Shown: piece after piece, positions 1 through 11,393 of the stretch
Layout of the letters: the number at the start of each line of letters is the position of its first letter
How positions within the stretch are numbered: position 1 is the stretch's first letter
Origin: Methyloprofundus sp.
GTDB taxonomy: Bacteria > Pseudomonadota > Gammaproteobacteria > Methylococcales > Methylomonadaceae
Length of the DNA stretch: 64,000 nucleotides
Assembly (NCBI GenBank): GCA_014859465.1
Contig: JACUUF010000004.1
Coordinates: 1-64,000, forward strand
Reading direction: 5' to 3'
Notes under the pieces: model-generated
Seen by the model: only the letters and a program-made list of their open reading frames with translations
The model's database searches: none
Told to the model about the DNA's origin: nothing
Position numbers and translations under genes: made by a program

Positions 1-64
1 GCGTTGAAGAGCTGGCTATTCTACCGCTTCCACTGAATAGGTCAAGTGTTTATTTTATTTTTTG

Positions 65-1021
65 CTATTTACCCAACTTAAACAAGCTTATCCCAGATAT
101 TCCCTGCGCTCCACATGACAGAGCAAGATCATAATCTTGCTTATCAAGCCCCCCTAAGGCAAACACAGGCAGATTAATTTGCGCAACCCATTGTGAAAAT
201 TGCCGCCACCCTAAGGGGGTTGCCTCGGGATGCGAAGCTGTTTTATTTACTGGCGACAAAACAACAAAATCCAAGCCCAATTGCTCCGCTTGACGTAACT
301 CTTGCAAGCTATGACAGGAGGCAGCAACAAATCCTTGACTCTCAGGGCGCTGATTTAACATCATTAAATCTGATGATGTTAAATGCACGCCTGCTGCGCT
401 TACCTTTGCACCCATTTGCGAATTTAATAAGCATTCCATTTGCAATACATCACACCTAGCCTTTACTGCACTTATTAATTTTTCGGCATTCTGGGAACTT
501 AAATGCTTTGCCCTAATCTGCACCAAATCAACGCCTTGCGCTGAAATACTCTCTAAATCCTGCAAAACTTGTTTTATATTGTCGCCATTTATAATTGCAT
601 ACTGACGCCCTAACTTAATAGCTGACAGTATTGCTTTATTAGCTTCTGGAAATTGGTATTGATCAAGCTCATTCTTAGTAATCCACTTAAGATACTGCCC
701 TTCCCTAGCAATAACTTCTCCAGAAAAGCGACTTACCTCATAAACATGCAAGCGCACACTAACTTCCGGATAATCAAAACTTAATGCTATTAATGGAGCA
801 GCCTTAATTGGCTTGATATTTAATTCTTCAAATAATTCCCGACTCAAAGCCAAACCTGCACTCTCACCCACTTCAAATTTCCCACCCGGGAACTCCCACA
901 AGCCAGCCAGATGAGCATCCAACTTACGCTGCGCAATAAGAATGCGACCCTGAGCATCTTTAATTACGCCAATAGCTACATTAACCCTAATCCCACTATT
1001 GTTAGGTTCTATATTCTGCAT
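65..1021 (-). CDS. Nudix hydrolase (MutT-like) fused to ThiE/TenI-like thiamine phosphate synthase domain
   Basis: Nudix box GGKFEVGESAGLALSRELFEEL at the N-terminal part; ThiE-like VQIRAK...GVHLTSSDL...ALGGL at the C-terminal part. Start chosen at internal Met (MQNIEP); the ORF can extend to 1051. Confidence 0.85.
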   Translation of the reverse strand: MQNIEPNNSGIRVNVAIGVIKDAQGRILIAQRKLDAHLAGLWEFPGGKFEVGESAGLALSRELFEELNIKPIKAAPLIALSFDYPEVSVRLHVYEVSRFSGEVIAREGQYLKWITKNELDQYQFPEANKAILSAIKLGRQYAIINGDNIKQVLQDLESISAQGVDLVQIRAKHLSSQNAEKLISAVKARCDVLQMECLLNSQMGAKVSAAGVHLTSSDLMMLNQRPESQGFVAASCHSLQELRQAEQLGLDFVVLSPVNKTASHPEATPLGWRQFSQWVAQINLPVFALGGLDKQDYDLALSCGAQGISGISLFKLGK

Positions 1022-2216
1022 TGATGCGCACATAGTCATAAGAAAAATCACAAGTTAGCACGCGTTGCTCTGCTTCACCACGACCAAGGACAACAGTAAC
1101 CATAATCTCGTCTTGATCCATAACTTCTTGCCCCGCTTCCTCTGTATAAGAGACTGCACGCCCACCATTTTCAACGATACACACATCACCCAGATAAATA
1201 TTTATCCGCTGAACATCCAAGTGCTCCACGCCAGCACGTCCAACTGCCGCCAAAATACGCCCCCAATTTGGATCGTTAGCAAAAAAAGCAGTCTTAACTA
1301 GCGGGGAATGGGCGATAGTTTTAGCAATTTGTACTGCTTCGACTTCATTTTCCGCCTGCTGCACATTAATTTTGATCAGCTTAGTTGCACCTTCACCATC
1401 TCTGATAATTAATTCCGCCAAATGCATACAAGCTTCGTCAATAAGCTCCTGAAAAGCTACCATTGCATCACTGCCTTCAATAATTTCAGGCAATGCTGAT
1501 TGACCACTGGCCATCAGCACACAGGCATCATTAGTTGAAGTATCTCCATCAACTGTAATCCTATTAAATGATTGCTCGACTGCAGCCACCAAACATTTCT
1601 GCAACAAATCCTGCGCTATCTTCGCATCGGTGGCAATAAAGCCCAGCATTGTTGCCATATTTGGCTGAATCATTCCTGCGCCCTTAGACACCCCTGTTAC
1701 GGTAATTTTCTGGCCATGTATTTCAACCACTTTAGAATAGCCTTTGGCAAAAGTATCCGTGGTCATAATAGCGCGCGCCGCCTTACTCCAGTTATCTTCA
1801 ATTAAATTTTCTTGAGCGCAAGGAAGCCCCTTAACTATCTTTGCAATAGGTAAAGGCTCGCCAATAACGCCTGTAGAAAAAGGCAGCACCTGTTCTGCGG
1901 ACGAATTGCTTAATTCAGCAAGCGCCGCACAACTAGCTTGCGCATCAAGCATCCCTTGGGCACCCGTTCCGGCATTAGCATTGCCCGAATTAACTAACAG
2001 CCATCGAGGTTTTTTTTGCAAATGCGCCCGCGCAACAACAACAGGTGCTGCACAAAATGCATTTTGTGTAAAAACAGCCGCACAAGTCGCGCTCTCTACC
2101 ATTTCAATTAATAGTAAATCATCGCGTACTGCCTGCTTGATACCTGCACAAGCGGTACCTAACTTAATGCCTGATACCGCGTGCATTTGTGGAAAATCTA
2201 CTTTACCAACCGCCAT
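1002..2216 (-). CDS. argJ: Bifunctional glutamate N-acetyltransferase / amino-acid acetyltransferase ArgJ
   Basis: Self-cleavage motif KGAGMIQPNMATML and full-length ArgJ-like protein (404 aa). Confidence 0.95.
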   Translation of the reverse strand: MAVGKVDFPQMHAVSGIKLGTACAGIKQAVRDDLLLIEMVESATCAAVFTQNAFCAAPVVVARAHLQKKPRWLLVNSGNANAGTGAQGMLDAQASCAALAELSNSSAEQVLPFSTGVIGEPLPIAKIVKGLPCAQENLIEDNWSKAARAIMTTDTFAKGYSKVVEIHGQKITVTGVSKGAGMIQPNMATMLGFIATDAKIAQDLLQKCLVAAVEQSFNRITVDGDTSTNDACVLMASGQSALPEIIEGSDAMVAFQELIDEACMHLAELIIRDGEGATKLIKINVQQAENEVEAVQIAKTIAHSPLVKTAFFANDPNWGRILAAVGRAGVEHLDVQRINIYLGDVCIVENGGRAVSYTEEAGQEVMDQDEIMVTVVLGRGEAEQRVLTCDFSYDYVRINAEYRT

Positions 2217-2253
2217 ATTTTTCTCGCTTCTTAATTTTTTTCAGCTCCAGTAG

Positions 2254-3399
2254 TTATGCTTTAAAAAACACAACAACACTGCTAATTTCATCAATTTCTT
2301 GCGCTAAGACTACACATCGCTTCTTAATAGTTTCCACTTGCTGCGATAAGCTAAACATTGTATGCGGTAAAACCACCTCAAGCTCAACCTTACCCTTTAG
2401 ATAATGAATTCTAAAACCATCAATTAACGGATAATTTTCCGCTAAATAATCTTTTAAATAACCATCAACCTCTCGGCGTAATAATTTATTTGCATAATCT
2501 AGCTCATATTCATCACTTTCAGGGTCCACATGCACCAAGACATCCTGCACATCATCAAACTTCTCAATCAAGACATCTCTGACCACATCAGCAATCATAT
2601 GTCCTTCTGAAACCGTAATTCGCGAGTTAACCACTATATGCGCATCCACCAAAGCGTCCTCACCCATCAATCGAGTGCGCAACAAATGTATATTTTTAAC
2701 ACCATCAATAGCAACAATCTCGGTGCGAATCTCCTCGACAAGAGCTTTAGGCAATCCCGTATCAACCAACTCCTTAATACTATCCGAGACCAGATTAATA
2801 CCGATTTTTGCCACCATAACAGCAACCAAAACAGCCGCTACTGAATCAGCCCATAAATAACCTAACAAAGAACCCGCAACGCCAATCAAGACGACAATCG
2901 ATGAAATAGCATCACTACGGTGATGCCACGCATTCGCCATCAGTAATTTTGAACGCGTTACCGCTGCAACACGCTTAGTATATTGATACAGCCATTCGTT
3001 CGCTAAAATAGAAATCGCGGCAATACCCATCGCACTTGTTTGAGGAATCAACATACGCTCAGGACTTAGCACGCGCTCAAATACATCCCACGCAATCCCA
3101 AACGCAATAACAACTAGGCCCAAACCTAATATCACTGTCGCTATCGTTTCAAAACGACGATGCCCATAAGGATGATCATGATCTGCTTCGCGCGCACCTA
3201 GCTTAACAGCAATCAAAACCAACATGTCACTGGCTAAATCAGATAAAGAATGCACCCCGTCAGCAATTAAGGCCGCCGACTGACCAAATATACCAAAGCC
3301 AATTTTTATGATGGTTAAAAAAACATTAACAAGCGCACCAACTATCGTCACTCTATTTTTTAACTTAGCAACCTGCAGCGCATCATAAGCTTCAGCCAT
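2254..3399 (-). CDS. Cation diffusion facilitator (CDF) family transporter
   Basis: DGVHSLSD, DHPYGHRR and WHHRSDAISS motifs; C-terminal cytoplasmic domain. Confidence 0.88.
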   Translation of the reverse strand: MAEAYDALQVAKLKNRVTIVGALVNVFLTIIKIGFGIFGQSAALIADGVHSLSDLASDMLVLIAVKLGAREADHDHPYGHRRFETIATVILGLGLVVIAFGIAWDVFERVLSPERMLIPQTSAMGIAAISILANEWLYQYTKRVAAVTRSKLLMANAWHHRSDAISSIVVLIGVAGSLLGYLWADSVAAVLVAVMVAKIGINLVSDSIKELVDTGLPKALVEEIRTEIVAIDGVKNIHLLRTRLMGEDALVDAHIVVNSRITVSEGHMIADVVRDVLIEKFDDVQDVLVHVDPESDEYELDYANKLLRREVDGYLKDYLAENYPLIDGFRIHYLKGKVELEVVLPHTMFSLSQQVETIKKRCVVLAQEIDEISSVVVFFKA

Positions 3400-3635
3400 T
3401 ACTCACCGACCTCTAAAGTAATAATGTATTCATAATCATCGGTTTGAGTTTCCAACACTTTATGGCCATTAATTCGGCACCAAGCCGGAATATCTTGCAA
3501 CACCCCAGGATCTGTACAAGTAACACGCAGTACATCGCCTTTCTGTAATTGCTTGACGCTATCCTGAGTACGAATAACTGGCATAGGACATAACAACCGG
3601 CGCGCATCCAATTCATAGTGATTCATATAAACCAC
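3399..3635 (-). CDS. TusA-like sulfurtransferase / sulfur carrier
   Basis: 78 aa; canonical LDARRLLCPMPVIR motif. Confidence 0.9.
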   Translation of the reverse strand: MVYMNHYELDARRLLCPMPVIRTQDSVKQLQKGDVLRVTCTDPGVLQDIPAWCRINGHKVLETQTDDYEYIITLEVGE

Positions 3636-4663
3636 TCTTTAGGCTGCTCATCTTTACCTAACGGCTTAACCTGTAACGTCGATTCATTGCCCGCCAAATC
3701 TCTTACTAAAATATCTACTTGCTCAGCATCTCTACCCTGCCCATACCGAGCGACAATTTGTGCCGCTAAATACAAATCTTCAGCACTTGGATTGCCATCA
3801 ATAAGCGCCAAAGGCCCTCTATGGCTTGCGCAATTCATATTAATATAATTATTTTTATAACCTTGTAAAAAACGACCTTCGCCATCTTCACGCGCAACGA
3901 TCACTTTAAAATTCTGGTTCGGACGGATATGTCGCCCAACCTTGAGCAACATAACATCATCTAGCTCATAATCTTTAGTGCCACGCGCTTTCCATAAATC
4001 CACTAATTTAGCTGAATAACTTTCATCCGTTAAAAAGCAACAGCCACCGGCCGGTTGTGAGTAATTATCTAAACCATATTGCTCAGCCAATACCATTTGC
4101 GGCTTACGTGAACGACCACTAAAATCAAACAACTTATTACGATCTATCCAGCCTTCACGCTCGGGCAATGTTGCCGGCAAGCTTTGCGCGCACAAAGGAC
4201 GCACTAAGCGATCATCTGCGCCTGATTGTGTGGCAATAATTGGCATCGTTGCTTTGCGTTGCGACATAGGCCGTTGCCCCATGACTTCACCGGTAATAAT
4301 AAAGTCAAAATCATTTTCCTCCATCCACTGCTTCGCTTTTTTCACCATAAACACTTTACAATCCAAACAGGGATTCATATATGCACCATAGCCATGCTTA
4401 GGATTGATTAGGACATCTTTATACTCTTCAATAATGTCAATAATATGTAATTTAATACCTAAGGTTTCAGCCACCCACAAGGAATTATTACGCTTTGGCT
4501 TGTCTTTATCTTTTTGTCTAATCGCATGCGTATGACCTTCCACACAAAAGCCGGTAAAAAAATTAATACCTTCTACATGAATGCCTTGCTCCATAATGGC
4601 TTTAGTTGCCAGCATAGAATCCAGACCACCAGAAATTAACGAAACCGCTTTTATTTGCTTCAC
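3623..4663 (-). CDS. PP-loop ATPase, MnmA/ThiI-like predicted RNA thiolation enzyme with C-terminal NFACT-R-like domain
   Basis: PP-loop SLISGGLDSMLA; NPCLDC CxxC; GGCCFLTD cysteine motif; C-terminal LLKVGRHIRPNQNFKVIVAREDGE. Confidence 0.8.
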   Translation of the reverse strand: MKQIKAVSLISGGLDSMLATKAIMEQGIHVEGINFFTGFCVEGHTHAIRQKDKDKPKRNNSLWVAETLGIKLHIIDIIEEYKDVLINPKHGYGAYMNPCLDCKVFMVKKAKQWMEENDFDFIITGEVMGQRPMSQRKATMPIIATQSGADDRLVRPLCAQSLPATLPEREGWIDRNKLFDFSGRSRKPQMVLAEQYGLDNYSQPAGGCCFLTDESYSAKLVDLWKARGTKDYELDDVMLLKVGRHIRPNQNFKVIVAREDGEGRFLQGYKNNYINMNCASHRGPLALIDGNPSAEDLYLAAQIVARYGQGRDAEQVDILVRDLAGNESTLQVKPLGKDEQPKEWFI

Positions 4664-4738
4664 TCTACTCTACCTAAAAATTAATGCGCACCTAAGCGAT
4701 CAAAGATCGACTTTAGATATTTGATAACTAAATCGCCT

Positions 4739-6908
<2,170 letters not shown>

Positions 6909-6937
6909 TCATGTAAATAACTTTTGCGAAAAATAGG

Positions 6938-6974
6938 CAAAAAAAAACCCCGTCTTTACGGACGAGGTTTTATT
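6938..6974 (-). terminator. Rho-independent terminator downstream of rplU-rpmA
   Basis: Minus strand AAAACCTCGTCCGTAAAGACGGGGTTTTTTTTT: GC stem followed by a T-run, between rpmA and obg. Confidence 0.85.
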
Positions 6975-7022
6975 TATCTTAGGCCAAAGCCCGACCTTAA
7001 TCAGGACAGAACCGTAAAATAA

Positions 7023-7280
7023 TTAGGCTGCTAAGATGCTAACAAATTTGCGTTTTTTAGGACCTTTAACCTCAAAAACAACCTGTCCATCTATTGTTGC
7101 AAATAAAGTATGATCTTTACCACAACCTACGTTTGTTCCTGGATGAAAGCGTGTTCCACGCTGACGAACAATAATGCTACCTGAAGTAACTTTTTCGCCA
7201 CCAAAACGCTTAACGCCTAATCGGTTCGCATTAGAATCACGACCGTTTCTAGTACTACCACCTGCTTTTTTATGAGCCAT
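7023..7280 (-). CDS. rpmA: 50S ribosomal protein L27
   Basis: [28 protein letters not shown]. Confidence 0.98.
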   Translation of the reverse strand: MAHKKAGGSTRNGRDSNANRLGVKRFGGEKVTSGSIIVRQRGTRFHPGTNVGCGKDHTLFATIDGQVVFEVKGPKKRKFVSILAA

Positions 7281-7294
7281 TATAAATCCTCGTG

Positions 7295-7606
7295 TTAAGC
7301 AGAAATACCAGTAATCTGGATTTCTGTGTAATATTGACGATGGCCCATTTGTTTCATGTGGTGCTTACGTCTTCTAAATTTAATGATCTTGACTTTTTTA
7401 TGTCGACCTTGAGCAACAACAGTTGCTGTAACTTTACTGCCATCAACATAAGGTTGTCCTATTTTAACAGCATCGTCTGATTGCACCATAAGTACGTTAT
7501 CGAATTCAATACTGTCGCCCATACCAAGCTCAAGTTTTTCTATTTTTAAGGTAGTACCTTCTTCAACACGGTATTGTTTACCGCCAGTTTGAATTACCGC
7601 ATACAT
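7295..7606 (-). CDS. rplU: 50S ribosomal protein L21
   Basis: [17 protein letters not shown]...; the track ORF is over-extended upstream, so the start was placed at MYAVIQ. Confidence 0.96.
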   Translation of the reverse strand: MYAVIQTGGKQYRVEEGTTLKIEKLELGMGDSIEFDNVLMVQSDDAVKIGQPYVDGSKVTATVVAQGRHKKVKIIKFRRRKHHMKQMGHRQYYTEIQITGISA

Positions 7607-7858
7607 GTGCATCAGCTCCATCAAGCAAAATTCTATTAAAAGTGAACAGAATATTATATTTATAAAACTCATTGCCGTCAACTCACAAATAAACGCAATG
7701 AATAACTCGGCATAAATTAACACAATTAAACAAATATCACCAGAGTTGTATTTTTAAATTCTATGTTCTGTTAATATAGCCTGCTAAATAATCTGCTTAC
7801 GGCGCATTTTTTACAAGTTTTTACTATCCCATCATTAATTATAATAAAGTACGAGTCA

Positions 7859-8869
7859 ATGACAGCTTCGAGAAACACTGACCATAAAGCACACGAACCT
7901 ATTGATTTTGCATCGATTCAAAGCTTAACAGAAAGCGAAGCCCAAGCAATTGATCAGTTAATATTAGAAGAGCTAAGCTCTGACGTAATACTAATCAATC
8001 AACTAGGTCACTATATCATCAATAGCGGTGGCAAGCGCCTGCGCCCAATGCTCCTTTTATTAACAGCAAAAGCACTCAACTATAATGAGGACAAGCATTT
8101 ATTGCTTGCCGCCGTTATTGAATTTATCCACACCGCAACCTTACTGCATGATGATGTCGTCGATGAATCAGATCTGCGGCGCGGCAAAGAGTCAGCCAAT
8201 GCAGTATGGGGCAATGCAGCAAGCGTTTTAGTGGGAGATTACCTCTACTCCAGCGCTTTTGAAATGATGGTACGCACCAATAATATGCGTGTTATGGAAA
8301 TTTTATCAAAAACCACAACTGCCATTGCCGAAGGCGAAGTACTGCAATTATTAAACTGCAACAACCCAGCAACAACTGAAGAAAAATACCTTGAGGTCAT
8401 TTCGCGTAAAACGGCAATTCTATTCAGTGCGGCCACACGATTAGGCGCAGTCATTTCCGGCGCTACGCCAGAAATTGAAAAAAATCTAGCTGATTATGGA
8501 CAGCATCTTGGCATGGCCTTTCAATTAATCGATGACGCCCTTGATTACACGTCGAGTAAAGATGAACTAGGCAAAAATCTTGGCGATGACCTAGCCGAAG
8601 GCAAACCGACCTTACCACTAATTTATGCGATAGAAAAAGGCACTGAAGAACAAGCTAATGTAGTGATAGAAGCCATCAAAACAGGCAGTCGCGACGCATT
8701 TAATGCGGTCTATGAAATAGTAAAAGCAACGAATGCAATTAGCTACACAGAACTACGGGCAGAGGAAGAAGCTCAAAAAGCTATAGATGCAATAAGCGCC
8801 TTACCAGCTTCCGAATACAAAAACGCATTAGAATTACTCGCGCGTTTTTCCGTACAACGCAATTATTAA
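7859..8869 (+). CDS. ispB: Octaprenyl-diphosphate synthase (polyprenyl synthetase)
   Basis: GGKRLRPMLLLL, LLHDDVVDESDLRRG, QLIDDALDYTS motifs; divergent from rplU. Confidence 0.93.
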   Translation: MTASRNTDHKAHEPIDFASIQSLTESEAQAIDQLILEELSSDVILINQLGHYIINSGGKRLRPMLLLLTAKALNYNEDKHLLLAAVIEFIHTATLLHDDVVDESDLRRGKESANAVWGNAASVLVGDYLYSSAFEMMVRTNNMRVMEILSKTTTAIAEGEVLQLLNCNNPATTEEKYLEVISRKTAILFSAATRLGAVISGATPEIEKNLADYGQHLGMAFQLIDDALDYTSSKDELGKNLGDDLAEGKPTLPLIYAIEKGTEEQANVVIEAIKTGSRDAFNAVYEIVKATNAISYTELRAEEEAQKAIDAISALPASEYKNALELLARFSVQRNY

Positions 8870-8996
8870 GTATCAATAAATGCTGGGCTGAGCAACCTCA
8901 ACAGCCTAGCTACCCGGCCGCACAAACAATCATGACCTAGCAACACAATCGCAGGCAACCCCAATTAACCCCCTTCACTTCATTGCCCCTTAGGAT

Positions 8997-11393
8997 ATGA
9001 GCGACTCGTTAAAACTTCCAGCAGCAGCACTCAAATTTCAAGTTACCCCAAGCGATTACAATGCGCCAATTAACCTCAAAGACTCTCGGACTGAGAATAT
9101 TCTAGGCCAAGAACGTGCACAGTCAGCATTAAGTTTTGGTGTAGCCATGCAAAATCCAGGCTATAACATTTACGTCATGGGCGAACCAGGTACAGGACGC
9201 TTATCGATGATCACCAATCATCTCACTCCCCTATCACAAAAACAGGACACCCCACCGTCTTACGCCTATGTGGAGAATTTTGAAAACAACCGAGAACCAG
9301 TAGCCATTGAACTTCCCGCTGGGCAAGCGCAAATATTTTGCAAAGACATCTCGACCTTAATTGATAATTTAATCGCCACTTTTCCCGCTGCCTTTGAAAG
9401 CCCTAGCTATCAACAAAAAAGAACCGCTATCGAGCGTAACTTCACTCAACGCTACAACAGTGTGCTTGATGTCATAGAAAAGGCCGCCAAAGAAAAAAAT
9501 ATCGCCCTATTCCGCGATACCGATTCAATTAACTTCGCCCCCATACGCGAACAAAAAGTTCTAGATGAAGAACAATTCAACCAACTAGCACAAGACGAAC
9601 GCGAAACTTTCCATAAAGAAACAGAGCTTTTAGAAGACGCCTTAGCCGATGCTTTAATTGAACTTCCACAATGGCGCCGCGCCTTAGTTCATAAAAACCG
9701 CCAACTAGATAATGCCACCATCCGTATGGCCATATCCCCGTTATTTAAAGAACTAACAGAGCGCTACCAAAATATTGACAATGTCATCACCTATCTCAGT
9801 GAAATCAAAAAAGACCTAAGCGAGACCATTAAAGATCTTTTTGTCCCCACACGAACCCTAGAAGATATTAGCGACAGCACTAAAAGACAATTATTAAAAA
9901 ACCAATATCAACCCAACGTACTAATTGAGTACAAAGAAAAAACCGGCGCACCGGTCATTTATGAGCCCAACCCAACCTTTCAAAATCTTTTCGGACGCAT
10001 TGAATACAGCAGCGATCAAGGTGCACTCACGACCAATTATCAACTTATCCGTCCCGGCTCCTTACACAAGGCAAATGGCGGCTATTTAATTCTTGATGCC
10101 GATAAACTACTGACCTACCCACCGGTCTGGGAAGGACTGAAGCGCGCATTAAAAGCAGGCTGCATTGAAATTGAATCACCTTTCTCAGAATTAGGCATTA
10201 ATACCGTCACTTTAAAGCCTGAAGTGATTCCTCTGAATATTAAAATCATTCTGATTGGCTCGCGCGACATCTACTATCTATTACAAGATTTAGATGACGA
10301 ATTTAATGAAATGTTTCGCATCCTCGCGGACTTCGATTACGACATCCCACGCACGCCAGTTAATATGCAAAATTTTGCTCAATTAATGAGACAACAAGCA
10401 CATGACTCTGGCGCAAAACCGTTAACAAATTCGGCTATTACTAGCTTAATGGAACATAGCTGTCGCCTTGCTGAACACCAGAATCGTTTATCGGCCCACA
10501 TTAACGATGCCCTAGAAATTATAAGTGAAGCAAATTTTCTATGCACTGCCGAAAAACTCGAAAAAACACATATAGAACAAGCCTTAGCAGCTCGCGAATA
10601 TCGCCATAGCAGACTCGCACAAAGCATTTTAGAGGAAATGCTCAATGGCACCATACTTATTAATACCTCCCATACCGCAATAGGTCAAATCAATGGCTTA
10701 ACGGTACTGGAGGTCGGCGGCACTAGCTTTGGCGCACCATCGCGCATTACTGTCACGGTTTATCCTGGCTCACGCGGCATCGTCGATATTGAGCGAGAAG
10801 CTGAACTAGGACTGGCGATACACTCAAAAGGCGTCATGATCCTAACCGGCTACTTAGGCAACTGCTATGCTCAAGAATTCCCGCTGGCTATTTCAGCAAG
10901 CATAGCCATGGAACAATCCTACGGCCATATTGATGGCGATAGCGCCTCGCTTGCCGAACTATGCTGCCTTATCTCTGCGCTAACGCTAACGCCGATCAAA
11001 CAAAGCTTTGCCGTCACTGGATCAATTAACCAGCATGGCGAAGTACAAGCTATCGGTGGGGTCAATGAAAAAATCGAAGGCTTCTTCAATCTTTGCAAAG
11101 GCCGAGGGCTAACTGGTGAACAAGGCTGCATTATCCCTAAAGCTAATAGCTGCAACTTAATGCTCAAACAAGAAATTATTGATGCCGTTGCCCAGGATAT
11201 GTTTGCCATTTATACGGTATCCAGCGCCAATGAAGCGCTAGAGCTATTAACCGGTGAAACCGTAGGCAACAAAGACAGTAATAGTGAATATCCAGAGGAC
11301 AGCTTAAATTTTAAAGTCATTTCTAGATTAAAAGAAATTTCAGACTTAGGGCACGACAAAGATGAAGACAACGATGAAGAAAGCGAGGTTTAA
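8997..11393 (+). CDS. Lon-like ATP-dependent protease (AAA_32 / YcbZ-like family)
   Basis: AAA region GEPGTGRLSM; Lon-type protease domain with DGDSASLAE (Ser) and GGVNEKIEGF (Lys). Confidence 0.9.
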   Translation: MSDSLKLPAAALKFQVTPSDYNAPINLKDSRTENILGQERAQSALSFGVAMQNPGYNIYVMGEPGTGRLSMITNHLTPLSQKQDTPPSYAYVENFENNREPVAIELPAGQAQIFCKDISTLIDNLIATFPAAFESPSYQQKRTAIERNFTQRYNSVLDVIEKAAKEKNIALFRDTDSINFAPIREQKVLDEEQFNQLAQDERETFHKETELLEDALADALIELPQWRRALVHKNRQLDNATIRMAISPLFKELTERYQNIDNVITYLSEIKKDLSETIKDLFVPTRTLEDISDSTKRQLLKNQYQPNVLIEYKEKTGAPVIYEPNPTFQNLFGRIEYSSDQGALTTNYQLIRPGSLHKANGGYLILDADKLLTYPPVWEGLKRALKAGCIEIESPFSELGINTVTLKPEVIPLNIKIILIGSRDIYYLLQDLDDEFNEMFRILADFDYDIPRTPVNMQNFAQLMRQQAHDSGAKPLTNSAITSLMEHSCRLAEHQNRLSAHINDALEIISEANFLCTAEKLEKTHIEQALAAREYRHSRLAQSILEEMLNGTILINTSHTAIGQINGLTVLEVGGTSFGAPSRITVTVYPGSRGIVDIEREAELGLAIHSKGVMILTGYLGNCYAQEFPLAISASIAMEQSYGHIDGDSASLAELCCLISALTLTPIKQSFAVTGSINQHGEVQAIGGVNEKIEGFFNLCKGRGLTGEQGCIIPKANSCNLMLKQEIIDAVAQDMFAIYTVSSANEALELLTGETVGNKDSNSEYPEDSLNFKVISRLKEISDLGHDKDEDNDEESEV

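Noticed and set aside
1-45. Possible tRNA fragment at the left edge (…cttcaacgc on the minus strand)
   Set aside because: The D-arm/anticodon-loop geometry does not fit a tRNA and too little sequence is available to decide.
193-459. Plus-strand ORFs opposite the Nudix-ThiE and argJ genes (193..459, 1065..1301, 1572..1805, 1906..2253)
   Set aside because: No recognisable protein features; antisense to strong conserved coding sequence.
3413-3616. 67-aa alternative-frame ORF inside the TusA-like gene
   Set aside because: Out-of-frame shadow of the clearly coding TusA-like frame.
7607-7723. N-terminal extension of the L21 ORF
   Set aside because: The extension is hydrophobic, low-similarity sequence upstream of the canonical L21 start [11 protein letters not shown]; it is leader or promoter DNA.
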